A DNA stretch of 64,000 nt from an uncultured Oscillibacter sp. (lineage in GTDB: Bacteria; Bacillota; Clostridia; Oscillospirales; Oscillospiraceae): positions 182,038-246,037 of the forward strand of contig CAJTSM010000001.1 of assembly GCA_910578935.1 (NCBI GenBank), written 5' to 3'. Of the stretch, positions 40,190 to 48,768 are shown one piece after another; the first letter of the stretch is position 1; each line of letters begins with the position of its first letter. A program made the position numbers and the translations under genes. Under the pieces are notes generated by a model. The model was not told the origin of the DNA. It ran no database searches and saw only the letters and a program-made list of their open reading frames with translations.

Positions 40190-41392
40190 ATGGACCGGCA
40201 AAGATTGCAGGACGCCCGGACCTGGGTCCGGGGGGAACTGGAACGCTCCGCCAACTTCTGGCTGGAGCACGGCATCGACAAAGAGCACGGCGGCGTCTAT
40301 ACCTGCCTGGACCGGCGGGGTGAAATCTACTCCACTGACAAAAGCGTCTGGATGCAGGGCCGCTGCGGCTGGATCTTCGCGTTTTTGTGCAGCAATTACG
40401 GTCTGAAACAGGAGTGGCTGGACGCCTCCAAAAGCTGCCTGGACTTCATGGAAGCCCACTGCTTCAACCATGCGTGCGGCGACCGGATGTACTTCACCGT
40501 CACGGCGGAGGGCCGGCCCCTGCGCCAGCGGCGTTACTACTTCTCTGAGGCGTTCTGCGCCATCGCCAACGCTGAGTACTATGGCATAACGGGCGATAAA
40601 ACAAGGCTGGAGCGGGCCCGGCAGTGCTATGACCTGTACTGGGACCTGAGCCAGGGAAAACCGGACCCCGTGGGTATGGGCCCCAAAACCATCCCTGAAA
40701 CCCGGACAGGACGGGCCTTCGGCACGCCTATGATCATCTTGAACGTCACCGGCGTGCTGCTGCGGACGGACCCGGAACGGAAAGCCCTCTATGAAGAGCG
40801 GGCTCAGCAGTGTGTAAACGACATTTTTAAATACCATGTGAAACCGGAGCTGAAATGCACCCTGGAAAATGTAGATGTGGACGGTAGCCCGCGGCTGTAC
40901 TACACGGAGGGCCGCACCGTCAACCCCGGCCACGACATTGAGGGGGTCTGGTTCCTTCTGGAGCACGCCCAGCGGACCGGGGACAAGGCCCTGGTCAAAA
41001 AAGCGGCTGAACTATTCGACTGGGCCATCGCCGCCGGGTGGGACGAGGAATACGGCGGGCTGCTGTACTTTACCGACTGCCTGGGCAAACCCCCGGAGGC
41101 TTATGAGCACGACATGAAGCTGTGGTGGCCTCACAACGAGATCCTGATTTCCTCCGCTATGCTCTACCGGGACACCGGGGACGAGAAGTACCTGGACTGG
41201 TTCTATAAGACCCTGGACTACTGCAAAGCCCACTTCGCCGACCCCGAATACGGCGAGTGGTACGGCTACCTCCGCCGGGACGGACTGCCCACCCAGCCCT
41301 CTACCAAGGGCAGCACCTTCAAGGGGCCCTTCCATCTGCCCCGGAGTATGATCCTGGTGGACAAGCTGATTGGAGAAATTTTGGGCGAGTAA
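40190..41392 (+). CDS. N-acylglucosamine 2-epimerase (AGE family)
   Basis: The 400-residue protein is an (alpha/alpha)6-barrel epimerase that interconverts ManNAc and GlcNAc. Conserved features include YSTDKSVWMQGRCGWIF near the start, RRYYFSEAFCAIAN, the His-containing GHDIEGVWFLLEHA and MKLWWPHNEILISSAM. Length matches the renin-binding-protein/AGE family. Next to nanA it implies the pathway in which ManNAc is epimerised without prior phosphorylation, as described in Bacteroides. A related aldose epimerase activity cannot be excluded. Confidence 0.88.
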   Translation: MDRQRLQDARTWVRGELERSANFWLEHGIDKEHGGVYTCLDRRGEIYSTDKSVWMQGRCGWIFAFLCSNYGLKQEWLDASKSCLDFMEAHCFNHACGDRMYFTVTAEGRPLRQRRYYFSEAFCAIANAEYYGITGDKTRLERARQCYDLYWDLSQGKPDPVGMGPKTIPETRTGRAFGTPMIILNVTGVLLRTDPERKALYEERAQQCVNDIFKYHVKPELKCTLENVDVDGSPRLYYTEGRTVNPGHDIEGVWFLLEHAQRTGDKALVKKAAELFDWAIAAGWDEEYGGLLYFTDCLGKPPEAYEHDMKLWWPHNEILISSAMLYRDTGDEKYLDWFYKTLDYCKAHFADPEYGEWYGYLRRDGLPTQPSTKGSTFKGPFHLPRSMILVDKLIGEILGE

Positions 41393-41411
41393 GCGGCAAA
41401 AGGAGACGCGG

Positions 41412-42266
41412 ATGGGCAAGGATATTATCGCGCTGATGCTCCAGGAATATCAACGGTTCACCCGGGCGGAGCGAAAAATCGCCGATTACGTGCTGGATCA
41501 TCAGGAGGAGACTCAATATATCAGCATTACCGACCTGAGCAACCAATGCGGCGTGGCGGTGTCCACTGTGTCTCTGTTCTGCCGGAAGCTGAAGCTGGCG
41601 GGCTTTAATGATTTCAAACTGGAGCTGGCCCGGGCGGCTTTGCCTGCCCGGGCAGCCCTCAGCGAACCGGGAAGCGAGATTACGGCGGAGGATTCCGCCG
41701 CCGCCGTCATGGGCAAGGTTCTCTCCGCTGTGCAGGACACGCTGAACAACGCTTACCACATGCTCTCGGAACGGGAGATTATCCGGGCGGCGGATCTTCT
41801 TCACCAAGCGGGACAGGTGGTCTGCTTAGGCCAGGGAAACCACGCCGTGGTGGCTCTGGCGGCCTGGGCTCAGTTTTCCACCACCTCCCCGAAGTTTAAG
41901 ACCATTCAGGATTCCCACATGCAGACGGTGGTTTTATCCACCCTGTCCGAAGGGGATGCCGTGCTCTATTTCTCTTATTCCGGAGCCACCCACGAGCTGC
42001 TGGAGGCGGTAGATGTCATTCGAAACCGGGGCGGAAAACTGATTCTGGTAACCCGTTACCCCAACTCCCCCGCCAGCGCCTCCGCCGACGCGGTGCTCCT
42101 CTGCGGGCCCAACGAGCAGCCTTTCCAATTTGGTTCCACCTCCGCCCTGGCCGCCCAGCTCTATGTGGTGGAAGTGCTCCTCAGCGAATTCAGCCGCCGG
42201 GACCCGGAAAAGGCAGAGCAAAACCGCCGGTCTGTGGGCAAGGCGCTGACCCAAAAGTGTGTTTGA
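41412..42266 (+). CDS. RpiR-family transcriptional regulator
   Basis: The 284-residue regulator has an N-terminal RpiR helix-turn-helix (about 1-80, FTRAERKIADYVLDHQEETQ and CGVAVSTVSLFCRKLKLAGF) and a C-terminal SIS domain (about 120-270, with VVCLGQGNHAVVAL and VLYFSYSGATHELLEAV) that binds phosphosugars. It probably senses a hexosamine phosphate and controls the sialic acid genes. ATG 41412 follows AAAAGGAGACGCGG, 19 bp after the epimerase gene. Confidence 0.9.
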   Translation: MGKDIIALMLQEYQRFTRAERKIADYVLDHQEETQYISITDLSNQCGVAVSTVSLFCRKLKLAGFNDFKLELARAALPARAALSEPGSEITAEDSAAAVMGKVLSAVQDTLNNAYHMLSEREIIRAADLLHQAGQVVCLGQGNHAVVALAAWAQFSTTSPKFKTIQDSHMQTVVLSTLSEGDAVLYFSYSGATHELLEAVDVIRNRGGKLILVTRYPNSPASASADAVLLCGPNEQPFQFGSTSALAAQLYVVEVLLSEFSRRDPEKAEQNRRSVGKALTQKCV

Positions 42267-42279
42267 GAGGAGCGGAATC

Positions 42280-42924
42280 TTGAGCGAGTTCTTTAATCCT
42301 GAAAAAGGCATATGGGTCTGGCTGAGCACTCTGGTGGACATTGTTGGCTTGTCCATCCTTTGGACCTGTCTCTGTCTTCCTCTCGTCACGATCGGTCCAG
42401 CCACAGCGGCGCTGTATTATACGGTAGTCAAATGTGTCCGGGGCCGGGAAAGCGGGGCTTTCGGCTGCTATTTCCGTTCCTTCCGGCAGAATTTCAAGGT
42501 GGGATTCCTGGCGGGACTCATTGTAATTCCCCTGGCCCTGCTGCTTCTGGGCGGACATTTCATCGTTCGTTGGTACGGGACCTATTTGGGGGGCGCGGCC
42601 TATGTACTTTACGTCGCCTACTACTTTGCTCTGGTTCTCCCCGGGGGGGTGCTGTGCTGGTTATTCCCCCTCTTAGGGCGATTTGAGTACAACATTAGCG
42701 GACTCTTCCGTACAGCCCTTCAGCTCACCATCGCTCATCTGCCCAGCACAGTCATCGTCGTACTGCTGACGGCTCAAACCGCCGCCTTCTGCATTGAACA
42801 GTGGTGGCCGGCGGTGTTCATGCCTGTCTTCGCCATGTTGCTGGTATCGTTGTTTTTCGAAAAAATATTTCAGCGGCACTCCCCGAAAGCAGGGTCTGAG
42901 GACCTGCAAAATACAGAAGAATGA
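42280..42924 (+). CDS. YesL family membrane protein (DUF624)
   Basis: The 214-residue protein has about five membrane spans with the YesL signature WLSTLVDIVGLSILWTCLCL and PLVTIGPATAALYYTVVKCV. YesL proteins are found next to carbohydrate ABC transporters but have no known biochemical role. TTG 42280 behind GAGAGGAGCGG is chosen, since an upstream start would overlap the RpiR gene. It is the last gene of the plus-strand block before a terminator. Confidence 0.85.
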   Translation: MSEFFNPEKGIWVWLSTLVDIVGLSILWTCLCLPLVTIGPATAALYYTVVKCVRGRESGAFGCYFRSFRQNFKVGFLAGLIVIPLALLLLGGHFIVRWYGTYLGGAAYVLYVAYYFALVLPGGVLCWLFPLLGRFEYNISGLFRTALQLTIAHLPSTVIVVLLTAQTAAFCIEQWWPAVFMPVFAMLLVSLFFEKIFQRHSPKAGSEDLQNTEE

Positions 42925-42927
42925 TTT

Positions 42928-42959
42928 GAGGTCCGGAACGGTTTCCCGTTCCGGACCTC
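42928..42959. terminator. Terminator between yesL-like and SGNH genes
   Basis: Perfect 14-bp arms (42928-42941 and 42946-42959, GAGGTCCGGAACGG) with loop TTTC lie between two convergent genes. No long T run is present. Confidence 0.65.
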
Positions 42960-42981
42960 CTCCGCATATCTTTCCAAGTGC

Positions 42982-43638
42982 TCAGCCCCCCAGCAGTCCT
43001 GGTACCACTTCCGCCAGCAGCGCCGCCAGCTGAGCGTGCCCCTTTCGGGTCAGGTGCATCCCGTCCAGGGCGTTGAACTCACAGTCCTTGGCGTCCAGAT
43101 AGTGCGCCCCCACCAGCTTCGCAGTCTTCTCGCAGTATTTAGGAAGCTCCCGGGACTTCTCCAAACAGCCCTTTCCCATAGGCTGGCCGCACTCCGCCAG
43201 CTCCATCTCCGGGCGAATGGGAGGCGGACAGACAATCAGAATATTCGGGGCGTGGTCCCCCCAGCAGTCCACGCTCTGGGCCTTGCGTACCAGGCGCTCC
43301 ATACCAATGGCGATACAAGAGGCGTTGGCCCCCAGGCGCTCTTTCACATCATTCGTGCCCAGCATGATAATCAGCAGATCAAGAAACTCATGGCTCTTTA
43401 AGAGGGAATACAGGACCGTGAGGGCGTCCATTGTCTCGTGCAGGGGGTCCTGAAAGACGGTGGTCCGGCCGCTGAGGCCCTCTTCCGTTACCAGCACATC
43501 CGGCCCCAGGGCCTTTTGCAGCAGGCAGGTCCACCGTTCCTCCTCGTTGAAGCGAATGCCGCCGTCGGCGCAGTCGGCAGGATCAGCACAGTAGCCGTGG
43601 GTATTGGAATCGCCTAAACAGAGAATATGCTTTTTCAT
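42982..43638 (-). CDS. SGNH/GDSL hydrolase, possible sialate O-acetylesterase
   Basis: The 218-residue esterase has block I LCLGDSNTHGY (Ser nucleophile), block III MLGTNDVKER and the catalytic Asp-x-x-His block DGMHLTRKGH. It has no signal peptide, so it acts in the cytoplasm. Placed opposite the sialic acid genes, it could remove O-acetyl groups from imported sialic acids. That is inference from context, as SGNH enzymes act on many esters. Confidence 0.75.
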   Translation of the reverse strand: MKKHILCLGDSNTHGYCADPADCADGGIRFNEEERWTCLLQKALGPDVLVTEEGLSGRTTVFQDPLHETMDALTVLYSLLKSHEFLDLLIIMLGTNDVKERLGANASCIAIGMERLVRKAQSVDCWGDHAPNILIVCPPPIRPEMELAECGQPMGKGCLEKSRELPKYCEKTAKLVGAHYLDAKDCEFNALDGMHLTRKGHAQLAALLAEVVPGLLGG

Positions 43639-43926
43639 AGTCTATCTCCCTTCTCTTTAAAGCCAGTTGGTCTTAAATTTACCCTTTCTCTTATAAATTA
43701 GCAGTTTTTCCCGGTTTGTCAAGGCAGGCTTTCTAAAATTGGTTCCGAATCTGGGTGGTAATTTTACCAAAAATCGAAATTATTTTTGAAACTTCCGCCG
43801 AATATACGGTTTTTATGGAAATCCTTTCGAATTTAATTGACAAAAGAAGGAAGTTCTTGTATAATTCATACAGCGTACTGGTACTTGCCAGTTCATTTTT
43901 TGTAAAGATTAAAAGGAGGATCCGTG
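43639..43926 (+). promoter_or_regulatory. Control region of the sialic acid transporter operon
   Basis: A perfect consensus promoter is present: TTGACA (43837-43842), 17 bp, TATAAT (43860-43865). A 5-bp inverted repeat ACTGG-TACTTG-CCAGT (43877-43892) lies just at or after the start of transcription. The region from 43730 to 43836 is AT-rich with GAAA/TTTC-type half-sites (for example CGAAATTATTTTTGAAA near 43776) that resemble RpiR-family operators. The divergent SGNH gene may share this control. Confidence 0.7.
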
Positions 43927-45288
43927 ATGAAGAAGCTGCTTGCAATTGTGTTGGCCATGGCCATGGTCATGGCTCTCGCCGCCTGCGGAGGCAAGAAGGA
44001 TGAACCTGCACCCCCTGCTGACGACTCGAAGCAGGAGGAACCCAGCACCCCCGATTCCCAGGAGCCTGCCGCCGCCGGCGAACTGACCCTGTGGACCTAT
44101 CCCATCGGTGACTGGGGCAAAGAGGAGAAGGTAAAGGCCATTACCGACGCATTCACCGCCGACACCGGAATCTCTGTGAAGGTGGAATACTTAGCTTACG
44201 CCGACGGAGACGATAAGGTCAACTCCGCCATCACCGCCAAGAGCGCCCCCGACCTGATTATGGAAGGTCCCGAGCGTCTGGTGACCAACTGGGGCGACAA
44301 GGGCTACCTGGTAGATCTGAGCGACATGTTCGACGACACCGACAAAGGTGAGATCAACGAAGCCGCCATGGCCGCCTGCACCCATTCCAACGGCGCGGTT
44401 TATGAGTATCCGCTGGTCATTACCGCCCACTGCATGGCCATTAACCTGGACGCTTTCAAGGCCGCCGGGGCTGATCAGTATCTGAATCTGGACACCCATA
44501 CGTGGACCACCCGCGATTTCATCAACGCTGTGGAAGCGCTGTACGCCCATTTTAACGCCCCTGTGGGCGCTGTGTACTGCAAGGGTCAGGGCGGCGACCA
44601 GGGCACTCGCGCCCTCGTCAACAACCTGTACGGCGGCACCTTTGCCACCGCCAGCCATGACCAGTACACTTGGGATGATCCCAAGAACATTCAGGCGCTG
44701 GAGCAGCTCAAGAGCATGCCCGGCATCGCTTTTGACGCCTCCCTCGAAGGCGGCGACGAAATCAAGGTCTTCTATCAGGGCATCCTGAAGATGGCCTTCT
44801 GCTGGAACATCGCCCAGCAGCTGAATCCCAACCAGGCCGATACCGGCGCGGGCCTCACTGCCAACGGCGAAGAGATCGTCTTCATGGGCTTCCCCGCCGA
44901 CGGCGGCTCTCCCGCTCTCCAGGGCGGCATCTGGGGCTTCGGCATCTTCAACAACGGCGACCAGGCCAAAATTGACAATGCCAAGACCTTTATCAAGTGG
45001 ATGTGCGACTCCGAGCACACTGTGGACGCTGTAAAGACCGCCAACTACTTTGCCGCCCGCTCCGCTGCTGAGGGCACTGATCTCTCCAGCATCTGGGCCG
45101 ACAACGAAATCATGAACGAGTATCAGATTCTGATGCCTTACCTGGGCGACTATTATCAGGTCACCAAGGGTTGGGCTGGCGCCCGTACCGAATGGTGGAC
45201 TATGCTCCAGAAGGTGGGCGAAGGCGCCGACATCGCTGAAACCGTCGCCACTTACGCGGCCAATGCCAATGCCGCCGCTGCCGGCTAA
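43927..45288 (+). CDS. ABC transporter sugar-binding lipoprotein
   Basis: The 453-residue lipoprotein has a signal peptide with lipobox LAACGG (Cys near residue 20), a Pro/Glu-rich linker (about 25-50) and a family 1 extracellular solute-binding domain starting ELTLWTYPIGDWGKEEK. Aromatic residues near the C-terminus (WAGARTEWWTML) may line the sugar site. In this cluster the likely ligand is N-acetylneuraminate or a related sugar. It is followed by a strong terminator before the permease genes, as often seen to make binding protein in excess. Confidence 0.9.
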   Translation: MKKLLAIVLAMAMVMALAACGGKKDEPAPPADDSKQEEPSTPDSQEPAAAGELTLWTYPIGDWGKEEKVKAITDAFTADTGISVKVEYLAYADGDDKVNSAITAKSAPDLIMEGPERLVTNWGDKGYLVDLSDMFDDTDKGEINEAAMAACTHSNGAVYEYPLVITAHCMAINLDAFKAAGADQYLNLDTHTWTTRDFINAVEALYAHFNAPVGAVYCKGQGGDQGTRALVNNLYGGTFATASHDQYTWDDPKNIQALEQLKSMPGIAFDASLEGGDEIKVFYQGILKMAFCWNIAQQLNPNQADTGAGLTANGEEIVFMGFPADGGSPALQGGIWGFGIFNNGDQAKIDNAKTFIKWMCDSEHTVDAVKTANYFAARSAAEGTDLSSIWADNEIMNEYQILMPYLGDYYQVTKGWAGARTEWWTMLQKVGEGADIAETVATYAANANAAAAG

Positions 45289-45324
45289 GCATTTTTATAC
45301 ACCGTCAAAGAGATAAGGGTTTTT

Positions 45325-45367
45325 GCGCCCCTCTCCCGCGAAGGGCGGGAGAGGGGCGCGTTTTTTT
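45325..45367 (+). terminator. Strong terminator between binding-protein and permease genes
   Basis: Perfect 15-bp arms (45325-45339 and 45345-45359, GCGCCCCTCTCCCGC) are followed by seven T residues. Partial read-through would feed the permease genes 48 bp downstream. Confidence 0.9.
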
Positions 45368-45414
45368 CGGGAAATCCTGCCCCCATCGAATCCAGTTGTA
45401 AAGGAGTGTTGATC

Positions 45415-46332
45415 TTGGCAAGACAGTCCCACCCCACCATGAGCCGCGCGCTGCAAAGACGGGAAAATATCTCCGGTTACCTCTTTTTGCTGCCTAGCCT
45501 AATTTTCTTCATCGGCTTCGTAGTCATCCCCATGGTCATCTGCATTATCACCAGCCTCACCGACGCCAACATGCACGATCAGGGCATGTTCGGGAATTTC
45601 ATCGGCCTTTCCAATTTCACAAAATTGATGGGGGACGAAACCTTTCTGGAGGCGCTGAAGAACACCTTCATCATCGTCATCGTCAGTGTTCCTGCCGTCT
45701 GCGCTTTCTCCTTGTGGGTGTCCTCCGCCATTTACAAGCTCAGCGGCCCTGTGCTGTCCGCTTTCCGCTGTATTTTCTATCTCCCTGTGGTCACCGGTTC
45801 CGTGGCCGTTACCGTGGTATGGAAGTGGATGTATGACAATTACACCGGCATTTTCAACCATGTCCTCAAGGGCGCGGGAATCATCGACCAGAACATCAAC
45901 TGGCTGGGCGACAGCAAATACGCCCTCTGGTGCATCATCCTGATCCTTTTCACCACTTCTGTTGGCCAGCCCATCGTGCTCTATGTCTCCGCCCTGGGTA
46001 ATGTGGACCAAACCCTCATTGAGGCCGCCGAGGTGGATGGGGCCAACAGCTTCCAGGTTTTCTGGAAAGTAAAGTGGGCCCAGATGATGCCTACCACCCT
46101 GTATATCCTGGTTATTACCACCATCAACTCCTTCCAGTGCTTTGCCCTGATCCAGCTGCTGACCAAGGGAGGCGCGGGGACCAACACGGTGATGTACCAT
46201 ATCTATTGGACCGCTTTCAAGCTGACGGAGCAGGCAGGCCATTTCGGCTATGCCAACGCCATGGGCGTGGTGCTGGCCATCTTTATCGGACTGCTGTCCG
46301 CCCTCCAGTTCAAGCTGGCGAAAGAAAAGTAA
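45415..46332 (+). CDS. Sugar ABC transporter permease 1
   Basis: The 305-residue permease has six spans and the MalF-type loop EAAEVDGANSFQVFWKVKWAQ (EAA motif). TTG 45415 is preferred because AAGGAG lies 8 nt upstream and the protein then starts MARQSHPTMSRALQRR. It forms the channel together with the next gene's product. No ATPase gene is present, so a shared MsmX-type ATPase is expected. Confidence 0.9.
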   Translation: MARQSHPTMSRALQRRENISGYLFLLPSLIFFIGFVVIPMVICIITSLTDANMHDQGMFGNFIGLSNFTKLMGDETFLEALKNTFIIVIVSVPAVCAFSLWVSSAIYKLSGPVLSAFRCIFYLPVVTGSVAVTVVWKWMYDNYTGIFNHVLKGAGIIDQNINWLGDSKYALWCIILILFTTSVGQPIVLYVSALGNVDQTLIEAAEVDGANSFQVFWKVKWAQMMPTTLYILVITTINSFQCFALIQLLTKGGAGTNTVMYHIYWTAFKLTEQAGHFGYANAMGVVLAIFIGLLSALQFKLAKEK

Positions 46333-46344
46333 GGGGGTGCTGGT

Positions 46345-47271
46345 ATGAAAATTGAAACTGGACGCGGCCGCGCGTATAAGATCATCTCTATTATCATTCT
46401 GGTCATTCTGGCGTTCCTCTTCACTTTCCCGCTGTACTGGATTGTCACCGGTGCTTTTAAGAATGGCGCGGACATTAACGCCACCAAGCCCATTTGGGTT
46501 CCCACCGAGTGGGTCATGAACAACTTTGACAAACTGATGAAGCAGCGCAGCGTCCCCCTGTGGGAGGTCTACCTGCCCTTCGGCAGCTTCTTCAACGGCG
46601 GCAAAAAGCTCCTCCTCACCGCCGGGCCGGAGGCCCCCGCCGCCATCCGCTGGCTCATCAACGCAGTGCTGATGTCGGTGCTGGCTATGCTCCTCACTTG
46701 CCTTACCGCCGCTATGGCGGGTTATGCCTTGGCCAAGAAACGCTTCAACGGCCGGGCTCTCCTGTTCTCCCTCATCGTCTGCGCCATGGCCCTGCCTAAG
46801 CAGGTCATTCTGATCCCGCTGCTGAAGGAGATGTCCGCTCTGTGCCTGTACGACAGTCTTTGGGCGGTAATTTTCCCCACCGTGGGCTGGCCCTTCGGCG
46901 TGTTTTTGATGAAGCAGTTTTCAGAGAGCATACCGGGAGAAATTCTGGAAGCCACCCGGATCGACGGAGCCAGCGAACTGAAGACCTTCTCCACTGTGGT
47001 CATGCCCATGATTAAACCGGGCATCGGTGCTCTGGCGATTTTCACGTTCATCAACTGCTGGAACGACTATTTCATGCAGCTGGTCATGCTGGCCAGCGGC
47101 AGCAACTTCACCATTCCCCTGGGCATTGCCACTCTTCAGGCGGAAACCTCGGTGGACAACGGCTTATTGATGGCGGGCGCCACCCTGGCGGCGGCTCCCA
47201 TCATCATTGTCTTCTTGATCTTCCAAAAGTATTTCACCCAGGGCATCACCATGGGCGCGGTGAAAGGATAA
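46345..47271 (+). CDS. Sugar ABC transporter permease 2
   Basis: The 308-residue permease of the MalG type has six spans and the EAA loop EILEATRIDGASELKTFSTV. Unlike many homologues, it has a roughly 40-residue extracytoplasmic loop between span 1 and span 2 (LPFGSFFNGGKKLLLTAGPE). It starts 12 bp after permease 1 behind AAGGGGGTG. Confidence 0.9.
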   Translation: MKIETGRGRAYKIISIIILVILAFLFTFPLYWIVTGAFKNGADINATKPIWVPTEWVMNNFDKLMKQRSVPLWEVYLPFGSFFNGGKKLLLTAGPEAPAAIRWLINAVLMSVLAMLLTCLTAAMAGYALAKKRFNGRALLFSLIVCAMALPKQVILIPLLKEMSALCLYDSLWAVIFPTVGWPFGVFLMKQFSESIPGEILEATRIDGASELKTFSTVVMPMIKPGIGALAIFTFINCWNDYFMQLVMLASGSNFTIPLGIATLQAETSVDNGLLMAGATLAAAPIIIVFLIFQKYFTQGITMGAVKG

Positions 47272-47275
47272 CACA

Positions 47276-47731
47276 ATGATTTACGCCAAACACCAGGACG
47301 CCCTGTCCTACCGGGGTATTCACCCCAATCTGGATCTGGCGCTGGAGCGCATTACGCCGGAATTTCTGGCCGGAGTGGGTCCGGAGCGGCTGGAGATTAA
47401 AGGCGGCGATGTGTACGCCACCCGCTTCACCTATGAAACCATCCCAGCGGAGGAGAGCTTTTTTGAAGCTCACAAGAAATACCTGGATATCCACATCATG
47501 GTAGATGGTTCCGAAGGTGTGGAAATCTCTCCCCCGGAAACCCTGGCCGAATTTGACCGGGTGGAGGCCAACGATTTTTACGCCTACCGGGGCAAGGGAA
47601 ACTATAAGCTGGTCCTCTCCCCCGGAGACTTTCTTGTGGTCTTCCCCGGCGACGCCCATCGGATCAAGATGCAGGTAGACGGACCGAAGACTGTAAGCAA
47701 GGTGGTCTTTAAGGTAAAAATTTATGACTAG
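47276..47731 (+). CDS. YhcH/YjgK/YiaL family protein
   Basis: The 151-residue cupin-like protein belongs to the family that includes E. coli YhcH/NanQ, an anomerase that speeds opening of sialic acid rings. Conserved features are KYLDIHIMVDGSEGVEI and GDFLVVFPGDAHRIKMQ with metal-binding His residues. Its position between permease and nanA supports a role in sialic acid breakdown. It starts 4 bp after permease 2. Confidence 0.88.
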   Translation: MIYAKHQDALSYRGIHPNLDLALERITPEFLAGVGPERLEIKGGDVYATRFTYETIPAEESFFEAHKKYLDIHIMVDGSEGVEISPPETLAEFDRVEANDFYAYRGKGNYKLVLSPGDFLVVFPGDAHRIKMQVDGPKTVSKVVFKVKIYD

Positions 47732-47741
47732 GAGTGACAAC

Positions 47742-48650
47742 ATGAAAGACCTTTCCAAATACCAGGGTATTTTTCCCGCCTTTTACGCCTGCTACGACCG
47801 GGACGGCAAGATCAGCGCCCCGGCGGTCCGGGCTTTGGCGAAGTTCCTGCTGGATAAGGGCGTCAAGGGCTTGTATGTAGGCGGTTCCTCCGGCGAATGC
47901 ATCTACCAGGGCGTAGCCGAGCGGAAAGAAACCCTGGAGAATGTCATGGCGGAAGTGGGCGGCAAGATGACCGTCATCGCCCATGTGGCCTGCAACAACA
48001 CTGCCGACAGCCGGGAGCTGGCGGCCCACGCCGAGAGCTTGGGGGTGGACGCCATCGCCTCCATTCCCCCCATTTACTTTCATCTGCCTCCCAAGGGGAT
48101 CGCCAAGTACTGGAACGACATCTCCGACGCCGCGCCCAATACGGATTTCGTGATCTACAATATCCCTCAGCTGGCAGGCGTGGCCCTCACGGTACCCTTG
48201 CTCCAGGAAATGCTGAAAAATCCCCGGGTGATCGGGGTGAAAAACTCCTCCATGCCTGTTCAGGACATCCAAATGTGGCACGATGCGGGAGCCCTGGTTT
48301 TCAACGGCCCGGACGAGCAGCTCCTCAGCGGCCTGGCCGCCGGAGCCGCCGGAGGAATCGGCGGAACCTATGCCGCCATGCCGGAGCTGTATTTGGAAAT
48401 TTTCCGCTGTTTCAAGGCTGGAGAACTGGAGAAGGGCCGGGAAGTCCAAAATGAATGCTGCCGTATCATCTACAAGATGTGCTCCTCTCAGGGAAACATG
48501 TACGCCGTTATTAAGGAGATTCTCCGCCTTCAAGGCGGCCCCGATATCGGCGGCGTCCGGGCGCCTCTGCTGGCACTGGAGCCCGGTGATCAGGAAATCA
48601 TTACCCAAGCCCATGAGATGATCCAAGCCGCTATCGCGAAATACTGCTGA
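47742..48650 (+). CDS. nanA: N-acetylneuraminate lyase
   Basis: The 302-residue TIM-barrel aldolase belongs to the DHDPS/NAL family and cleaves N-acetylneuraminate to ManNAc and pyruvate. It has the substrate-carboxylate loop GGSSGECIYQG, the catalytic Tyr in FVIYNIPQLAG and the Schiff-base Lys in VIGVKNSS. A sialic acid role, rather than lysine synthesis, is supported by YhcH, the AGE epimerase and the sugar transporter beside it. ATG 47742 follows TAGGAGTGACAAC. Confidence 0.92.
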   Translation: MKDLSKYQGIFPAFYACYDRDGKISAPAVRALAKFLLDKGVKGLYVGGSSGECIYQGVAERKETLENVMAEVGGKMTVIAHVACNNTADSRELAAHAESLGVDAIASIPPIYFHLPPKGIAKYWNDISDAAPNTDFVIYNIPQLAGVALTVPLLQEMLKNPRVIGVKNSSMPVQDIQMWHDAGALVFNGPDEQLLSGLAAGAAGGIGGTYAAMPELYLEIFRCFKAGELEKGREVQNECCRIIYKMCSSQGNMYAVIKEILRLQGGPDIGGVRAPLLALEPGDQEIITQAHEMIQAAIAKYC

Positions 48651-48656
48651 ATTAGA

Positions 48657-48699
48657 ACAGAGCCGCTTTTCGAGAAAGATCGAAAAGCGGCTCTGTTTT
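48657..48699 (+). terminator. Terminator of the sialic acid operon
   Basis: A perfect 17-bp stem (48657-48673 with 48680-48696, ACAGAGCCGCTTTTCGA) follows nanA and ends in TTTTC. Confidence 0.9.
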
Positions 48700-48768
48700 C
48701 ATCTCCGGCACTCATCGGCTCCACAACGGAAAAGGCACGCCGGCTCCTTTTCAGCTATACCGGACATA

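Noticed and set aside
38621..40966. A 781-codon open frame on the minus strand opposite the ROK kinase and epimerase genes
   Set aside because: It lies wholly antisense to two genes with clear family motifs and has no recognisable domains. Long antisense frames are expected in GC-rich coding DNA.
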